64,000 nucleotides of DNA from Pseudomonadota bacterium (GTDB taxonomy: Bacteria > Desulfobacterota > Desulfobacteria > Desulfobacterales > Desulfolunaceae), in contig JAHIRD010000060.1 of the NCBI GenBank assembly GCA_018818835.1, positions 62,001 to 126,000 of the forward strand, in the 5' to 3' direction. Shown here piece by piece: positions 52,344 through 61,776 of the stretch. The notes under the pieces are model-generated. The model ran no database searches and was not told the DNA's origin. It saw only the letters and a list, made by a program, of their open reading frames with translations. Each line of letters starts with the position of its first letter. Positions within the stretch are counted from its first letter, which is position 1. A program made the position numbers and the translations under genes.

Positions 52344-52843
52344 GAATTTCTCCAAATTAAATTTGGATTAATGGAGACGACATAATAGATGCCTTTAATA
52401 TTTGCGATTGTATCTCTGATAAACGCCTGAATTGCTTCTGGAGAAAAATTCTGATTTTTTAAATCCATATTTTCTCGTTTCAACGCGAGAACCAATGACT
52501 ATGATTCCTTAGCATATCTTTTTGACGTTTGTATGTAATTTTTACTTTGGATTTCATTTTTTCTTGGCAATTCATGGATGTCCCCCAGAATCCGGAGTTG
52601 GCAGGATAATGATGGATTTCACATGTGTGATAATATATTCCCTATTTTTACGAATCCGGATATTAATGATATTCCAAAGTTTCTGACTTCGATTTAAAAT
52701 GACCTCGCCGACATGGGGATTTATATTCAGGGGAATTTATGGTAAGTTTTTAGAATATTTTATGTGTGACATAAACCAGGGGGGTCACGGCCCAGACCGA
52801 ACTCATTTTAATCCCATACTCAGACAGGTGCACAGCCGGTGCT
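52344..52843. other. Intergenic region between divergent genes
   Basis: Five hundred bases without a credible gene. Short open frames here lack ribosome sites and family resemblance. It must hold promoters for the esterase and the membrane protein, but I cannot single any out. Confidence 0.5.
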
Positions 52844-53605
52844 ATGATAAAATTTGCCAAAGAAAACAAAGCCCTTTTATTCATGCTTGCCTTTTTCCTC
52901 TTTGCCCTGGAGCTGGAGATTTTTGTAAGTGCCACCCTGAAATCAGGTGATCACTCAAAAATTCAGGTTCTTGATAACAGGGATGAAGTCATTTACGAAA
53001 GCCCTGAAAAAAAATTATACCAGTTCAACAAATATTATTTTGAACAGAATTTCGGCCCCCTTGAAAATTATCGTCTTCGCCGGGTCAAAGAGGACAGGCC
53101 CTTTCCTTTTCGCGGATGGTTGATTTCCGCCACGGGAATTCCCATCGGGTTCATGCTGATCCTTGGGTTCCTTGTCAAAGCCTGGGCTGTGTTCTTTAAA
53201 GGAGAGCAACCGGTCTATGAGAATCAGTCAGGCCAAAACCATCATGAAAACACTGGAAAAATAGAGACTATCATTGAGAAAGTCAGCAACCTGAATATTT
53301 TTGTGCTGGGTTTTTTCATCGTTGCAGCCCTTTTTCTCTATTGGGTGCTTCCGGATATGATCATCTTTATCAGTAAAATGGGCTTTGAAACCCTGATCCG
53401 ATTTAAATGGTTTTTCATTTCCGCCCTGTTGATCATCACCGGTATCTTCACCTGGTTCATCTATCTGAAATACCTTCTGGCCAAAAAAGCTATTGAAAGC
53501 AGAACTGAAATCGAAAAATTAAAACTCCAAATCATTCACGACACAGGAGATATGGATCTTGCCCAAAATCTGATCACCCATGAACCGGAAGAGCCATTGG
53601 TATAG
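52844..53605 (+). CDS. Integral membrane protein of unknown function
   Basis: A 253-residue protein with four predicted membrane helices: residues about 10-31, 93-112, 150-172 and 187-211. Between the first two lies a ~60-residue segment (SGDHSKIQVLDNRDEVIYES...EDRPFPFRG), probably periplasmic. The C-terminal ~35 residues are a charged cytoplasmic helix (KKAIESRTEIEKLKLQI). I do not recognise a named family. The ribosome site is weak (no purine run before the ATG at 52844), so the start is less certain. Confidence 0.7.
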   Translation: MIKFAKENKALLFMLAFFLFALELEIFVSATLKSGDHSKIQVLDNRDEVIYESPEKKLYQFNKYYFEQNFGPLENYRLRRVKEDRPFPFRGWLISATGIPIGFMLILGFLVKAWAVFFKGEQPVYENQSGQNHHENTGKIETIIEKVSNLNIFVLGFFIVAALFLYWVLPDMIIFISKMGFETLIRFKWFFISALLIITGIFTWFIYLKYLLAKKAIESRTEIEKLKLQIIHDTGDMDLAQNLITHEPEEPLV

Positions 53606-53646
53606 ATTGCTGGCGCGAAGGTCGGGGGACGCCGCTCAAATTTCTT

Positions 53647-53676
53647 CTCGTTCCCAGGCAGGAGCCTGGGAACGAG
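53647..53676. repeat. Palindromic repeat element (13-bp stem, 4-base loop)
   Basis: CTCGTTCCCAGGC (53647-53659) and GCCTGGGAACGAG (53664-53676) form a perfect stem with loop AGGA. Elements built on CGTTCCCAGGC are dispersed through many unrelated bacterial genomes as extragenic palindromes. It lies right after the membrane-protein gene and close to two broken genes. Only this one copy is seen in the window. Confidence 0.8.
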
Positions 53677-53780
53677 GCGGCATAGCCGATTGGAATGCGT
53701 TGGACATCAATCTTTTCGTGTCCAAGTGTCATTTCATTTTCTTTTCGATCCCGATTTCGATTATCCCAACGGTCCCCAAT

Positions 53781-54020
53781 TCATTCCTGTAAATACGTCT
53801 GGCCCCACACGTATAAATCCTGTAAAATCGGTTTCAATATTTCACCCCGTTCTGTCAACGAATATTCCACACGTGGCGGGACTTCAGCATAAACTTTCCT
53901 ATGAACGATACCATCAGCTTCAAGCTCCCTGAGTTGTTGTGTAAGCATTTTTTGACTGACAGGTGGGATATTTCGTTTAATTTCACCAAAACGCATCTTC
54001 CCATCTTCATTTGGGATACC
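53781..54020 (-). pseudogene. HxlR-family regulator remnant, N-terminus missing
   Basis: The frame encodes the C-terminal two thirds of an HxlR winged-helix regulator: MRFGEIKRNIPPVSQKMLTQ, RELEADGIVHRKVYAEVPPR and VEYSLTERGEIL are the family's recognition helix and wing. Complete members begin about 30-40 residues earlier with a Cys-containing sensor helix (CP...GGKW...). Here reading the frame upstream of 53996 gives only NEDGK before the resemblance stops, at about 54010-54020. There a metallo-beta-lactamase fragment begins on the other strand. No start with a ribosome site is present. Confidence 0.75.
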
Positions 54021-54024
54021 GGCT

Positions 54025-54342
54025 ATGGCTAAGCATACGCCAGGTCATACGGCAGGTTCAATCTCGGTCATTTTAAAAAGCAAGGAAGCGTTGGTTGGTG
54101 ATCTTGTTTCTTCCGGGATACTGCTCGGCGGGATAATAAGAAAAAATCATGCCAAACGCCCACCCTTTGAAGATGATCCGCATAGGGTAAGCAATGAACT
54201 GCAAGGTATGATTCATTCGGGTGTGGAAACGTTTCACATGGGACACGGTGGTCCATTACGCGCCTTGGAAGTCTCTCGTCATGCACAAAACCTCATTAAA
54301 CTCACTATGATCCAGCAGAAATCCAGGCCGGCAGCACATTAA
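54025..54342 (+). pseudogene. Metallo-beta-lactamase-fold hydrolase remnant, N-terminus missing
   Basis: The 105-codon frame starts directly at the KHTPGHTAGSISVIL motif, which in whole proteins comes after ~120-150 residues that include the HxHxDH zinc site. It keeps the bridging Asp (LVGDLV) and the last His (GHGGPL) but has no primary metal ligands, so it cannot be an active hydrolase. It has no ribosome site. Its end overlaps the 3' end of the DASS gene on the other strand by 38 bases. It abuts the HxlR remnant head to head. Confidence 0.75.
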
Positions 54343-56035
54343 ATTCTATACCGAACCCTGGAATAACAAGAACATACACCAGAATCGTAATCAGAACGAT
54401 TGCGATCAGGTTCAATCCCATTCCGCTTCTGGCCATCTGGGGTATGGTCACATAACCGGACCCGAAAACGATGGCATTGGGAGGCGTAGCCACAGGAAGC
54501 ATAAAGGCGCAAGATGCGGCAATGGCCGCAGGAATAAGCAGAAGCAGCGGATTCTGACCCAGTCCCACAGCCACGGCTGACAGAATGGGCATGGACATGG
54601 CCGCCGTGGCAGTGTTGGATGTCAATTCAGTAAGGAAAATAATCAGGGTGGCTACGGCAATAATCAGTATCAATACAGGCGCAGCATCCAATAGACCGAC
54701 CTGGGATCCTATCCAGTCCGCCAGCTTCGTTTCCTTAAAGCCATCAGCAAGTGCAAGACCACCCCCGAAAAGAATCAGAACACCCCAAGGCATTTTCACG
54801 GCCCAGTCCCAGTTCATCACAAACTGGTTGTGCTTAAGGTCAACAGGAATCAAGAAAAGAACAAGAGCCCCGGCCATGGCAATGGTGGCATCGGTTACCA
54901 GAGACGGGTCAGAAAACAGAAAGCCAATCTGTTTACTAAAAATCCATGCCAAGGCCGTGAGAAAGAAAACAAGAGCTGTCCATCGTTCCCCGCTGGACAT
55001 GGAGCCCATATCAGACAGTTGTTTTCGAATCAATTCAGGGCCTCCCGGAACTTTTTTTAATTTCATGGGATTGGCGATCCGAGTCAGATAAAACCAGCAA
55101 AGGGGCAAAAAAACAAGCACCAGGGGAACCCCCACCACCAACCACCTGGCAAAGGTGATCTCATAGCCGTAAGTTTTAGTCAGATAGGCAGCAAGTACTG
55201 TGTTGGGAGGCGTTCCGATTAAGGTGGCCATTCCTCCGATGGATGCGGCGTAAGCAATGCCCAGCATAAGGTTCAGGCCAAAGGCAAATTTATCGGCAGA
55301 AAAATCAATTTCCTTGTCAAGCCCTTCCTTTTTGCCTTCGGTAATCACATGGCTGATAATGGCAAGGCCAATGGGCATCATCATCACAGCCGTGGCTGTG
55401 TTGGACACAAAGGCCGAAAGTGAGGCCGTTGCCACCATGAAACCAAAGATCAACCGACTCGGTGAAAAACCGATCAGATTGACGATGGTCATTGCGATTC
55501 GTCGATGAAGATTCCATCGTTGCATGGCCAAAGCAATGATGAAGCCCCCCATAAAAAGAAAAATCAAATGATTGGCATAAGGAGCCGTGGCTTTTTTTGT
55601 ATGCATGATCCCCAACAGGGGAAACAGAACAATGGGCAAAAGACTTGTTGCAGGTATAGGAATTGCTTCGGTGAGCCACCAGGTTGCCATCAGAAGTGCA
55701 ACCGCAGCCATACGCTTGGCAGAAACATCCATTCCGTGAATTTCCGGGACAATTAACATCAGTATGAAAAGAATGGGTCCCAGAACAAGACCGATTCTCT
55801 GCCTCCGGGAATAGGCACGGGGTCCTCCCTCATTCCCCCCCCCCGGTCCTGAACGAATACGGTTCGTATGTTCGGCCGGAGAATTCACCATTTTCCCAGA
55901 TAAATCAGCATCCTCTTCCTGACTTTTCATACCAGGGAAAACACCCGAAGAAAGAATTCTCCTGGGGTTGAATGAACCCAAGGCCTTGATGTCATCATTC
56001 ATCAGCCATAACCACTTCCATGAAGCTGCAAGCAT
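54305..56035 (-). CDS. DASS/SLC13-family anion:sodium symporter
   Basis: A 576-residue inner-membrane transporter with a ~75-residue polar N-terminal extension and then about 11-12 hydrophobic segments. It has the DASS features AVALLMATWWLTEAIPIPATSLLP, LFMGGFIIALAMQRW, LSAFVSNTATAVMMMPIG and a second half-repeat LTELTSNTATAAMSMPIL. The two SNTA motifs are the sodium-binding clamshell tips of dicarboxylate/sulphate symporters such as VcINDY. Likely substrates are C4-dicarboxylates or sulphate. AAGGGGTGAT precedes the ATG. Confidence 0.92.
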   Translation of the reverse strand: MLAASWKWLWLMNDDIKALGSFNPRRILSSGVFPGMKSQEEDADLSGKMVNSPAEHTNRIRSGPGGGNEGGPRAYSRRQRIGLVLGPILFILMLIVPEIHGMDVSAKRMAAVALLMATWWLTEAIPIPATSLLPIVLFPLLGIMHTKKATAPYANHLIFLFMGGFIIALAMQRWNLHRRIAMTIVNLIGFSPSRLIFGFMVATASLSAFVSNTATAVMMMPIGLAIISHVITEGKKEGLDKEIDFSADKFAFGLNLMLGIAYAASIGGMATLIGTPPNTVLAAYLTKTYGYEITFARWLVVGVPLVLVFLPLCWFYLTRIANPMKLKKVPGGPELIRKQLSDMGSMSSGERWTALVFFLTALAWIFSKQIGFLFSDPSLVTDATIAMAGALVLFLIPVDLKHNQFVMNWDWAVKMPWGVLILFGGGLALADGFKETKLADWIGSQVGLLDAAPVLILIIAVATLIIFLTELTSNTATAAMSMPILSAVAVGLGQNPLLLLIPAAIAASCAFMLPVATPPNAIVFGSGYVTIPQMARSGMGLNLIAIVLITILVYVLVIPGFGIEFNVLPAWISAGS

Positions 56036-56691
56036 ATATCACCCCTTAAATTATAATATAAACATTGACATACAACATCGAATTTGAAGAAGAGAGAATT
56101 GGCAGTCTTGGGATTGTGACAGTTAATCGTGATGCATATGATTTATATTAACACAGAAAGTGACCTCAAACCAAGCCCTGTCTTTAACGTACATCATAAA
56201 ACAGATAACTGTCATCCAAAGCGAATTGATCATGACAAAAGAACAGCCACCGACTATGATCAATCACATATCACGACACATGAAGTAACGTTTTAACGAA
56301 TTTTATAAGAAAATACTTTTTTTTCTTTTTTAATTAGCATATTATGATTACAGTATATTACAAGATTCTATTTCTGTCTTCTTTTTTATTGGTGGTAAAG
56401 CTTATTTACATTTAAAAAATAATATCATTATAAAAATACTATCCTATACAATCTATGTCTCTGCATATGCATCTTTTCATCTTACTTCAAGCATGATTCA
56501 GACCGTAAAGCGAGCAAACAGGTGGCATGTGATACCAAGTATTATTGACGTGACTATAAAAACAAAATAAAAGCCTAATTCTGTTAAATATTCAGTATAT
56601 TGTCAAAGCTAAAAAGAAGAAGCACCCCTTACACCAAAAAGATTCGGATTAACACGGACTGCAACCTGAGCAGGTGGAATTGGAATATAAT
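56036..56691. other. Long AT-rich intergenic region
   Basis: About 650 bases between the divergent DASS and response-regulator genes with no credible open frame. A possible plus-strand promoter is TTGACG (56545-56550), 17 bases, TAAAAG (56568-56573), upstream of the regulator. The -10 is weak. No clear inverted repeat is seen. Confidence 0.45.
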
Positions 56692-57441
56692 ATGACGAAA
56701 CATAGCCTTGCGATAAGCTCTTCTGATTTAAAAACAAATTTTAAGGTGATGAAAGTACTTATTGCCGACGGCCATGAAATTGTTCGCGAAGGATTGACCC
56801 GGCTGATCGACAAACAATTGGATATGACGGTTACGGGATATGCCGAAAACGGATTGGACGCTTTGTTCAAAACCAAATCCCTTGAACCAGACTTCGTTAT
56901 TATGGATACGGAATTAAATGTATTAAGAGGATTTGACGCAGTTCCATTGATCCACGAGGCAGCACCGAAAACTAAAATTATCATTTTCTCAATGAATAAA
57001 AACGACGAATACATCCACAAATCATTTCACTCGGGTGCATCAGCTTATGTCTTAAAACTTTCACCAATCAAAGATATTCTTGATTCAATCCGTGCGGCAA
57101 ATCGCGGTGAACGTTTCGTGAGTCCTCTCATCAAAAAAAGGGTCATTGACACATATAATGATGCGGTGGAAAATGGCAGACAAGAATGCCGTTACGACCT
57201 TTTGACTAACCAAGAACAGCAGGTGTTCAGGATGATTGTTGAGGGTTATTCACTGGGGGAAATCGCAGAAAAATTTTCAATCACTGAACATAAAATCTAT
57301 TTTTTTCGCAAATGTATCGCGGACAAGATTCAAATGCATGACATTGAATCGATGCAACGCTATGCTGTTGAAATCGGAATCATTGCACCCATGTGTTGGA
57401 AAGAACATTTTTTTGATGTCCTTCCGCGTGATATTTTCTAA
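56692..57441 (+). CDS. NarL/FixJ-type response regulator with unusual receiver
   Basis: About 249 residues. A receiver domain begins at MKVLIADGHEIVREGL, has the phospho-acceptor Asp in FVIMDTELN and the conserved Lys in YVLKLS. The C-terminal LuxR-type helix-turn-helix is LTNQEQQVFRMIVEGYSLGEIAEKFSITEHKI. The acidic pocket is altered: the usual DD of NarL proteins is DG. The recognition helix (KIYFFRKCIADKI) also departs from the V(S)xHxxNIxxKL pattern. No sensor kinase is adjacent. The start is uncertain between a GTG at 56674, the ATG at 56692, and an internal ATG at 56749. Confidence 0.82.
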   Translation: MTKHSLAISSSDLKTNFKVMKVLIADGHEIVREGLTRLIDKQLDMTVTGYAENGLDALFKTKSLEPDFVIMDTELNVLRGFDAVPLIHEAAPKTKIIIFSMNKNDEYIHKSFHSGASAYVLKLSPIKDILDSIRAANRGERFVSPLIKKRVIDTYNDAVENGRQECRYDLLTNQEQQVFRMIVEGYSLGEIAEKFSITEHKIYFFRKCIADKIQMHDIESMQRYAVEIGIIAPMCWKEHFFDVLPRDIF

Positions 57442-57548
57442 TAAAATCGATTCGTTCACATCATGTTTCAACATATGGCCCGAGTTCTTTTTTCTTGAAC
57501 ATTGTCACCGGTTGGATTATACTACTGTAAAAAACATTGGAGAAAAAC

Positions 57549-57890
57549 ATGAAAATACAACGATTGCTGGTGCTCTATGTTATGCTTGTTTTTGCTTGGG
57601 CCCCCATGGCCTTTTCAGGGCCTGAAGAATTATCGGAAACCCAGATGACGGATATGTCGGTGGATGATACCCTCACAACAAACAATCAGAAAGAAAAAAG
57701 CACAACGGCAAAAAATGACAAACTCCCTCCTGAAGCAACCCATTTGGACAGGAATATGATCACAAATCCTGTTGACAATCCCACTGAACTCAATAAGGCA
57801 GAAATACTTCGACTGGAAAATCAGGCTGCGGATCAACGGGTCAATGATCAGATCCGAAACACACTGCAAGGAGTTCCGGATCAGGAATAG
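57549..57890 (+). CDS. Small secreted protein of unknown function
   Basis: A 113-residue protein with a clear signal peptide (LLVLYVMLVFAWAPMAFSG, cleavage about residue 23) and a polar, Thr/Asn/Lys-rich mature part lacking Cys. The start of the mature part (LSETQMTDMSVDD) recalls the LSD-x-EL-x-x-V motif of some small exported proteins, but no function is known. ATG at 57549 has TTGGAGA 6 bases ahead. It follows the response regulator by about 107 bases and may be under its control. Confidence 0.72.
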   Translation: MKIQRLLVLYVMLVFAWAPMAFSGPEELSETQMTDMSVDDTLTTNNQKEKSTTAKNDKLPPEATHLDRNMITNPVDNPTELNKAEILRLENQAADQRVNDQIRNTLQGVPDQE

Positions 57891-58148
57891 CCAATAGGTT
57901 GTCCACTTCGAGGCCATACCTTTGCCTATTTAACTTTTCTATGATGAACACCTTAATCCAGGTGGTGCTTACCGAATTAAACAAACTGACCCCGATATCC
58001 TGATATTATAGCCCTTAGGCCTTTATTTCTATTTCCAATTCTGATAAATTGATTTATATTTTAAAACTTGACCGTCTTGTCTGGGTTCTTATATGTTTGA
58101 ATCCGGCCTATTACACGTTTTAAATTCACCTAAACCCCACATGGAAAT

Positions 58149-59177
58149 ATGGATTTTCAGAGTTTAAACACAATAGAATATCTCAAAGTTGCCGGCATCG
58201 TCTTCTTATTGCTCATCTCTGGTTTTTTTTCAGGCTCGGAAGCGTCTCTGTTTTCCCTGAATCTGGTCCAGAAGGAACGGCTTAAAAGTCAATCACCCAA
58301 AACCGCCTCACTTATCGATATGTTGATCAACCATCCCAAACAGCTGATTATCACAATCCTTGTGGGTAACGACATGATCAACATTGCCGCGTCGGTTATT
58401 GCCACAGGTCTTTTTGTATCTCGGTTTCAGGATATGGGTCAATGGGTCACCATTGCCGTTATGACACCTGTGACGCTCATTTTTGCAGAAATTATTCCGA
58501 AAACCATAGCGGTTGTCCACAATGAAAAACTGGCCCCTATTGTGACCGGACCCTTGAATGCCTTTTACCGGTTTATCTTTCCTTTACGCTGGCTGTTCGA
58601 AATCACAGCCGATAGCCTAATCAGGCTTTTCGGGGTGTATAAAAAAGAAAAAGAACCGGTGATCATGGAAGACGATTTTCGGGATATGGTGGATCTGAGC
58701 CATAAAGACGGCGAGATACTTGGCCTTGAAAGGGATTTTATCCACAATGTTTTCGAGTTCAGTGACACCCGTGTAAACAGCGTGATGACTCCCATAAAAA
58801 AAATTGAATCCATCCCGGAAAATCTGGAATTCAAAGAAATCATCAAACGGGTTAAAAAAAACCCCCATTCGAGAATTCCTGTTTATTCCGGAGAAAAAAC
58901 AAACATCACGGGTTTTCTTTATGTCAAAGATCTACTTAAGATCAAGCGGAACCAAAAAGACACCAATTCCGTTATTTCAGAATTAATACGCCCGCCCTTG
59001 TTTATTCTGGATTCACGAATGGTGGATGATATTTTTTATTTCCTCAAAGAAAAAAGAACTCATATCGCCTTATGTCATGATGCCAACGGAGATATTTCAG
59101 GCCTGATCACCATGGAAGACCTCTTGGAAGAACTTTTTGGTGAAATCTATGATGAAAATGATCAGGAGGATCGATGA
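58149..59177 (+). CDS. CNNM/CorC-family transporter (DUF21-CBS), first of pair
   Basis: A 342-residue membrane protein. An N-terminal DUF21 domain has about four helices (VFLLLISGFFSGSEASLFSL, IITILVGNDMINIAASVIAT, VTLIFAEIIPKTIAV). A CBS pair follows (RVNSVMTPIKKIESIP, RIPVYSGEKTNITGFLYVKD, HIALCHDANGDISGLITMEDLLEELFGEI). These proteins are linked to magnesium/cobalt efflux. It lacks the C-terminal CorC_HlyC domain present in its neighbour. The neighbour's ATG overlaps its stop by 4 bases, so the two probably form a heteromer. Confidence 0.9.
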   Translation: MDFQSLNTIEYLKVAGIVFLLLISGFFSGSEASLFSLNLVQKERLKSQSPKTASLIDMLINHPKQLIITILVGNDMINIAASVIATGLFVSRFQDMGQWVTIAVMTPVTLIFAEIIPKTIAVVHNEKLAPIVTGPLNAFYRFIFPLRWLFEITADSLIRLFGVYKKEKEPVIMEDDFRDMVDLSHKDGEILGLERDFIHNVFEFSDTRVNSVMTPIKKIESIPENLEFKEIIKRVKKNPHSRIPVYSGEKTNITGFLYVKDLLKIKRNQKDTNSVISELIRPPLFILDSRMVDDIFYFLKEKRTHIALCHDANGDISGLITMEDLLEELFGEIYDENDQEDR

Positions 59178-60436
59178 GCACATTTTGGACTGTCACGATT
59201 ATCATTTTGTGCATTGTGTTCCAGGCATTTTTCTCAGGCTCTGAAATGGTACTTCTCTCCTCACGGAAAATCCGTCTCAGGCGAAAACGCAACAAGGGTT
59301 CCAAAGGTGCTGACCTTGCTTTAAAGATGATTGCCAATTCCAAATGGTACCTTGCATGCACAAGCACAGGTACCAACATGGCCGTCGTTGTGGCGTCGGT
59401 CATCGCCGCCATGTGGTTTGAAAAAGCTCTTGGGCCTTACGGGGAACTTGGAACCATCCTGGTCATATCCCCCCTGCTTCTCATGTTCGGTGAAATTATC
59501 CCCCGAACGGTTTTCCAGTACCGGGCCACGGAGCTTGCACCCAAAGTATCCTATGGCCTTCTTGTTCTTTCATATATTATTTCTCCGGTCACCGGACTTG
59601 TATTCGGTATAAGCCGCCTTTTCTATCCGAAAAGCAATCATGAGTCCCTTAATAAACGGTCTTTTGCATCTCGGGAAGAACTCGAACTGATCCTGAACAT
59701 CCCTGCAAAAGGCAGCGATGTTCACAAAAAAGAAAAAAAACTAATCCAACAGATATTCATGTTTTCCAAAGCCGAAGCCGGTGAGGCCATGGTTCCCCTG
59801 ATTGATGTATGGGCCCTGCCTATTACCACAACCATCAACGATGCTGTTGAGCTGATCCGAAAAACAGGATTTTCGCGCATCCCTGTATATAAAGGCAGAA
59901 TTTTCAATATCGTGGGAATCGTCCGGGCTTTTGACATTATCGGGCTGGAAGACACCAACATGTCCATAAAGAAATTCGTCCGTGAAGTCCCCTATGTCCC
60001 TGAATTAAAAAAACTCGATGAACTTCTTGTCTTTCTTCAGAAAAGCCGTAAGTCCATTGCCATTGTTGTGGATGAATACGGGGGCGCCACCGGCATCGTC
60101 ACCATGGAGGATATCATTGAAGAAGTCATGGGTGAAATTCGTGATGAATATGACCATGTGGTGGACAATCTGATCAAACTTGGAAAAAACAAATACAAGG
60201 TCAATGCACGAATGGAAATCGATCATTTGAATGATCAATTGAATGTTACCATTCCCAAAGACAATTATGAAACACTGGGTGGGTTTATTTTAAAGCAGAT
60301 GGGAAGAATCCCCAGGCCTGGTGAAATGTTTGACTGGGAGGACATGCGTTTTAAAATCAGCCAGGCAAGCAAGCGTACTGTCATTGAAGTTATCATTGAG
60401 CATAAGGTGGCCAAAGAAAAATTAATTCAGGAATGA
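59174..60436 (+). CDS. CNNM/CorC-family transporter (DUF21-CBS-CorC_HlyC), second of pair
   Basis: A 420-residue protein with a DUF21 membrane domain ([37 protein letters not shown]), two CBS motifs ([58 protein letters not shown]) and a C-terminal CorC_HlyC domain ([31 protein letters not shown]). It keeps all domains missing from its upstream partner. AGGAGG lies 4 bases before the ATG. A divalent-cation efflux role is family knowledge; the ion is not determined. Confidence 0.92.
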   Translation: MSTFWTVTIIILCIVFQAFFSGSEMVLLSSRKIRLRRKRNKGSKGADLALKMIANSKWYLACTSTGTNMAVVVASVIAAMWFEKALGPYGELGTILVISPLLLMFGEIIPRTVFQYRATELAPKVSYGLLVLSYIISPVTGLVFGISRLFYPKSNHESLNKRSFASREELELILNIPAKGSDVHKKEKKLIQQIFMFSKAEAGEAMVPLIDVWALPITTTINDAVELIRKTGFSRIPVYKGRIFNIVGIVRAFDIIGLEDTNMSIKKFVREVPYVPELKKLDELLVFLQKSRKSIAIVVDEYGGATGIVTMEDIIEEVMGEIRDEYDHVVDNLIKLGKNKYKVNARMEIDHLNDQLNVTIPKDNYETLGGFILKQMGRIPRPGEMFDWEDMRFKISQASKRTVIEVIIEHKVAKEKLIQE

Positions 60437-60441
60437 TGCAA

Positions 60442-60624
60442 TCACACGTGAAGCGACTTATTTCCAAGCTCTTGGGGTACAAGATTTTTCGGGCCATCAT
60501 GGTCTTCTCCGGATTCAACAGGAAGACAGCGTTCACAGTACATCTGGGTTTTTTTACTTCTGCCCATCCGTATCACGTAAACAACATCGCGCGAACCGCA
60601 TTTGCACTTGTTTTTATTTTGCAT
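60442..60624 (-). CDS. Possible small zinc-ribbon-like protein
   Basis: A 60-residue frame on the minus strand with KCKCGSRDVVYVIR, followed by YCERCLP. The paired C-x-C and C-x2-C about 22 residues apart are the layout of a small zinc ribbon. The rest is basic and polar. Against it: the ribosome site is weak (GTGGG), and it lies tail to tail with the CorC gene. A longer frame to 60675 adds a hydrophobic stretch that seems unrelated. I regard it as plausible, not proven. Confidence 0.4.
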   Translation of the reverse strand: MQNKNKCKCGSRDVVYVIRMGRSKKTQMYCERCLPVESGEDHDGPKNLVPQELGNKSLHV

Positions 60625-60853
60625 AAAACGCCCACACGACAGGTTAAAGACAATAATAAAACATGTCCGACGCATAATTTAGCACATGTTTAAAAGTGAA
60701 ATTGGATAACCCATATTAGCCCCTGCGCATAAAAATTCAAGGCATTTTTTCGTATTTTTAAAAATAAAAAAAACAAAGTACACAAATGTGATCATATTTT
60801 ATTCAAAAGGTCCTGACTTGACTGCAGATGCGTCAGGATTCCCGTGTTTATCC
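60625..60853. other. AT-rich intergenic stretch
   Basis: About 230 bases rich in A and T runs, downstream of the CorC pair, with no open frame or hairpin of note before the promoter at 60854. Confidence 0.45.
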
Positions 60854-60882
60854 TTGACAGAAAGACTGTGTTTTTTTAAATT
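60854..60882 (+). promoter_or_regulatory. Sigma-70 promoter of the glucosaminidase gene
   Basis: TTGACA (60854-60859), a 17-base spacer and TAAATT (60877-60882) are a near-consensus vegetative promoter. Transcription would start about 60889, only some 20 bases before an intrinsic terminator and about 78 bases before the start codon. Confidence 0.75.
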
Positions 60883-60909
60883 GAACAAAGATCAAAGAAT
60901 TGTCATAGG

Positions 60910-60937
60910 CCCCGGATGTCCGGGGTATATTTTTTTT
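60910..60937 (+). terminator. Intrinsic terminator within the leader of the glucosaminidase gene
   Basis: CCCCGG (60910-60915) and CCGGGG (60920-60925) form a GC-only 6-bp stem with loop ATGT, followed at once by TATATTTTTTTT (60926-60937). This is a classic rho-independent terminator. It lies between a good promoter and the gene's own ribosome site (AAGGAG near 60953), so transcripts must read through it to express the gene. Confidence 0.85.
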
Positions 60938-60966
60938 GGCATTCTTTATTTTAAGGAGAGTTTCTA

Positions 60967-61767
60967 TTGACCAAATTTAAACACCATTTTTACAACCTTA
61001 TCACCCCGATGATAATCCTGGTGTCGTTTTTCATGTTCTGCCATGTATACCGAACACCTGAGATCATCCAGATCCCTTTTAACCCCTCCGATTCAAGATT
61101 TTTTTTTAGTCTTCCCCCATTTCATACGATCCATGATCAGGAAGAACGAAAAATCCGTTTTTTCAATTTTATCCGTCCGATCATTGAAAGTGAAAACCGA
61201 CGTATCATGAATACACGAAAAACACTTGTCAATCTGTTTTCTACAATGGAATATACCGGTATTGTTTCAGATATTGAATTAACCTGGATGGATATCACGG
61301 CACGGAGATATGGCTTGGAACCGTTCAATCCCCATGATCCGGACATGCAAAACCGCCTTCTCAAACGGGTTGATACGGTCCCCATGACACTGGCCATTGC
61401 CCAGGCGGCCAATGAATCAGCATGGGGGACATCCCGTTTTGCCAGACAAGGCAACAACCTGTTCGGACTTTGGAGTTACACGAAAGGATCCGGTATGGTC
61501 CCTGAACGGCGTGACCAGGACAGAACCCATGAGGTGGCAAAATTTCTCTCAGTCAATTCCTCTGTGAGACGTTATTTACACACGTTGAATACGAATACCC
61601 ACTATAAATCGTTCAGAACCCTTCGGCATGCCTTTCGGCAAAATGGGGACACCCCCAATGGCCATGACCTGGCAGAGGGATTAATGAATTATTCATCCAA
61701 AGGTAAAAAATACGTTCAAAGCATCCGTTCCATGATTCGAAACAATGAAAAATATTTGACAATTTAA
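60967..61767 (+). CDS. Bax-like/GH73 N-acetylglucosaminidase
   Basis: A 266-residue exported protein with an N-terminal membrane or signal helix (LITPMIILVSFFMFCHVY). Its catalytic domain resembles E. coli Bax: VPMTLAIAQAANESAWGTSRFARQGNNLFG, where the Glu of NES is the probable catalytic acid, then VRRYLHTLNTNTHYKSFRTLR and LNYSSKGKKYVQSI-like spacing near the C-terminus. It would cleave peptidoglycan glycan strands in the periplasm. It starts at TTG with AAGGAG 8 bases ahead. A promoter and an intrinsic terminator precede it. Confidence 0.88.
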   Translation: MTKFKHHFYNLITPMIILVSFFMFCHVYRTPEIIQIPFNPSDSRFFFSLPPFHTIHDQEERKIRFFNFIRPIIESENRRIMNTRKTLVNLFSTMEYTGIVSDIELTWMDITARRYGLEPFNPHDPDMQNRLLKRVDTVPMTLAIAQAANESAWGTSRFARQGNNLFGLWSYTKGSGMVPERRDQDRTHEVAKFLSVNSSVRRYLHTLNTNTHYKSFRTLRHAFRQNGDTPNGHDLAEGLMNYSSKGKKYVQSIRSMIRNNEKYLTI

Positions 61768-61776
61768 GGATCAGCC

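Noticed and set aside
60433-60693. 86-codon plus-strand frame after the CorC pair
   Set aside because: No family resemblance or ribosome site; it is the antisense of a possible zinc-ribbon frame.
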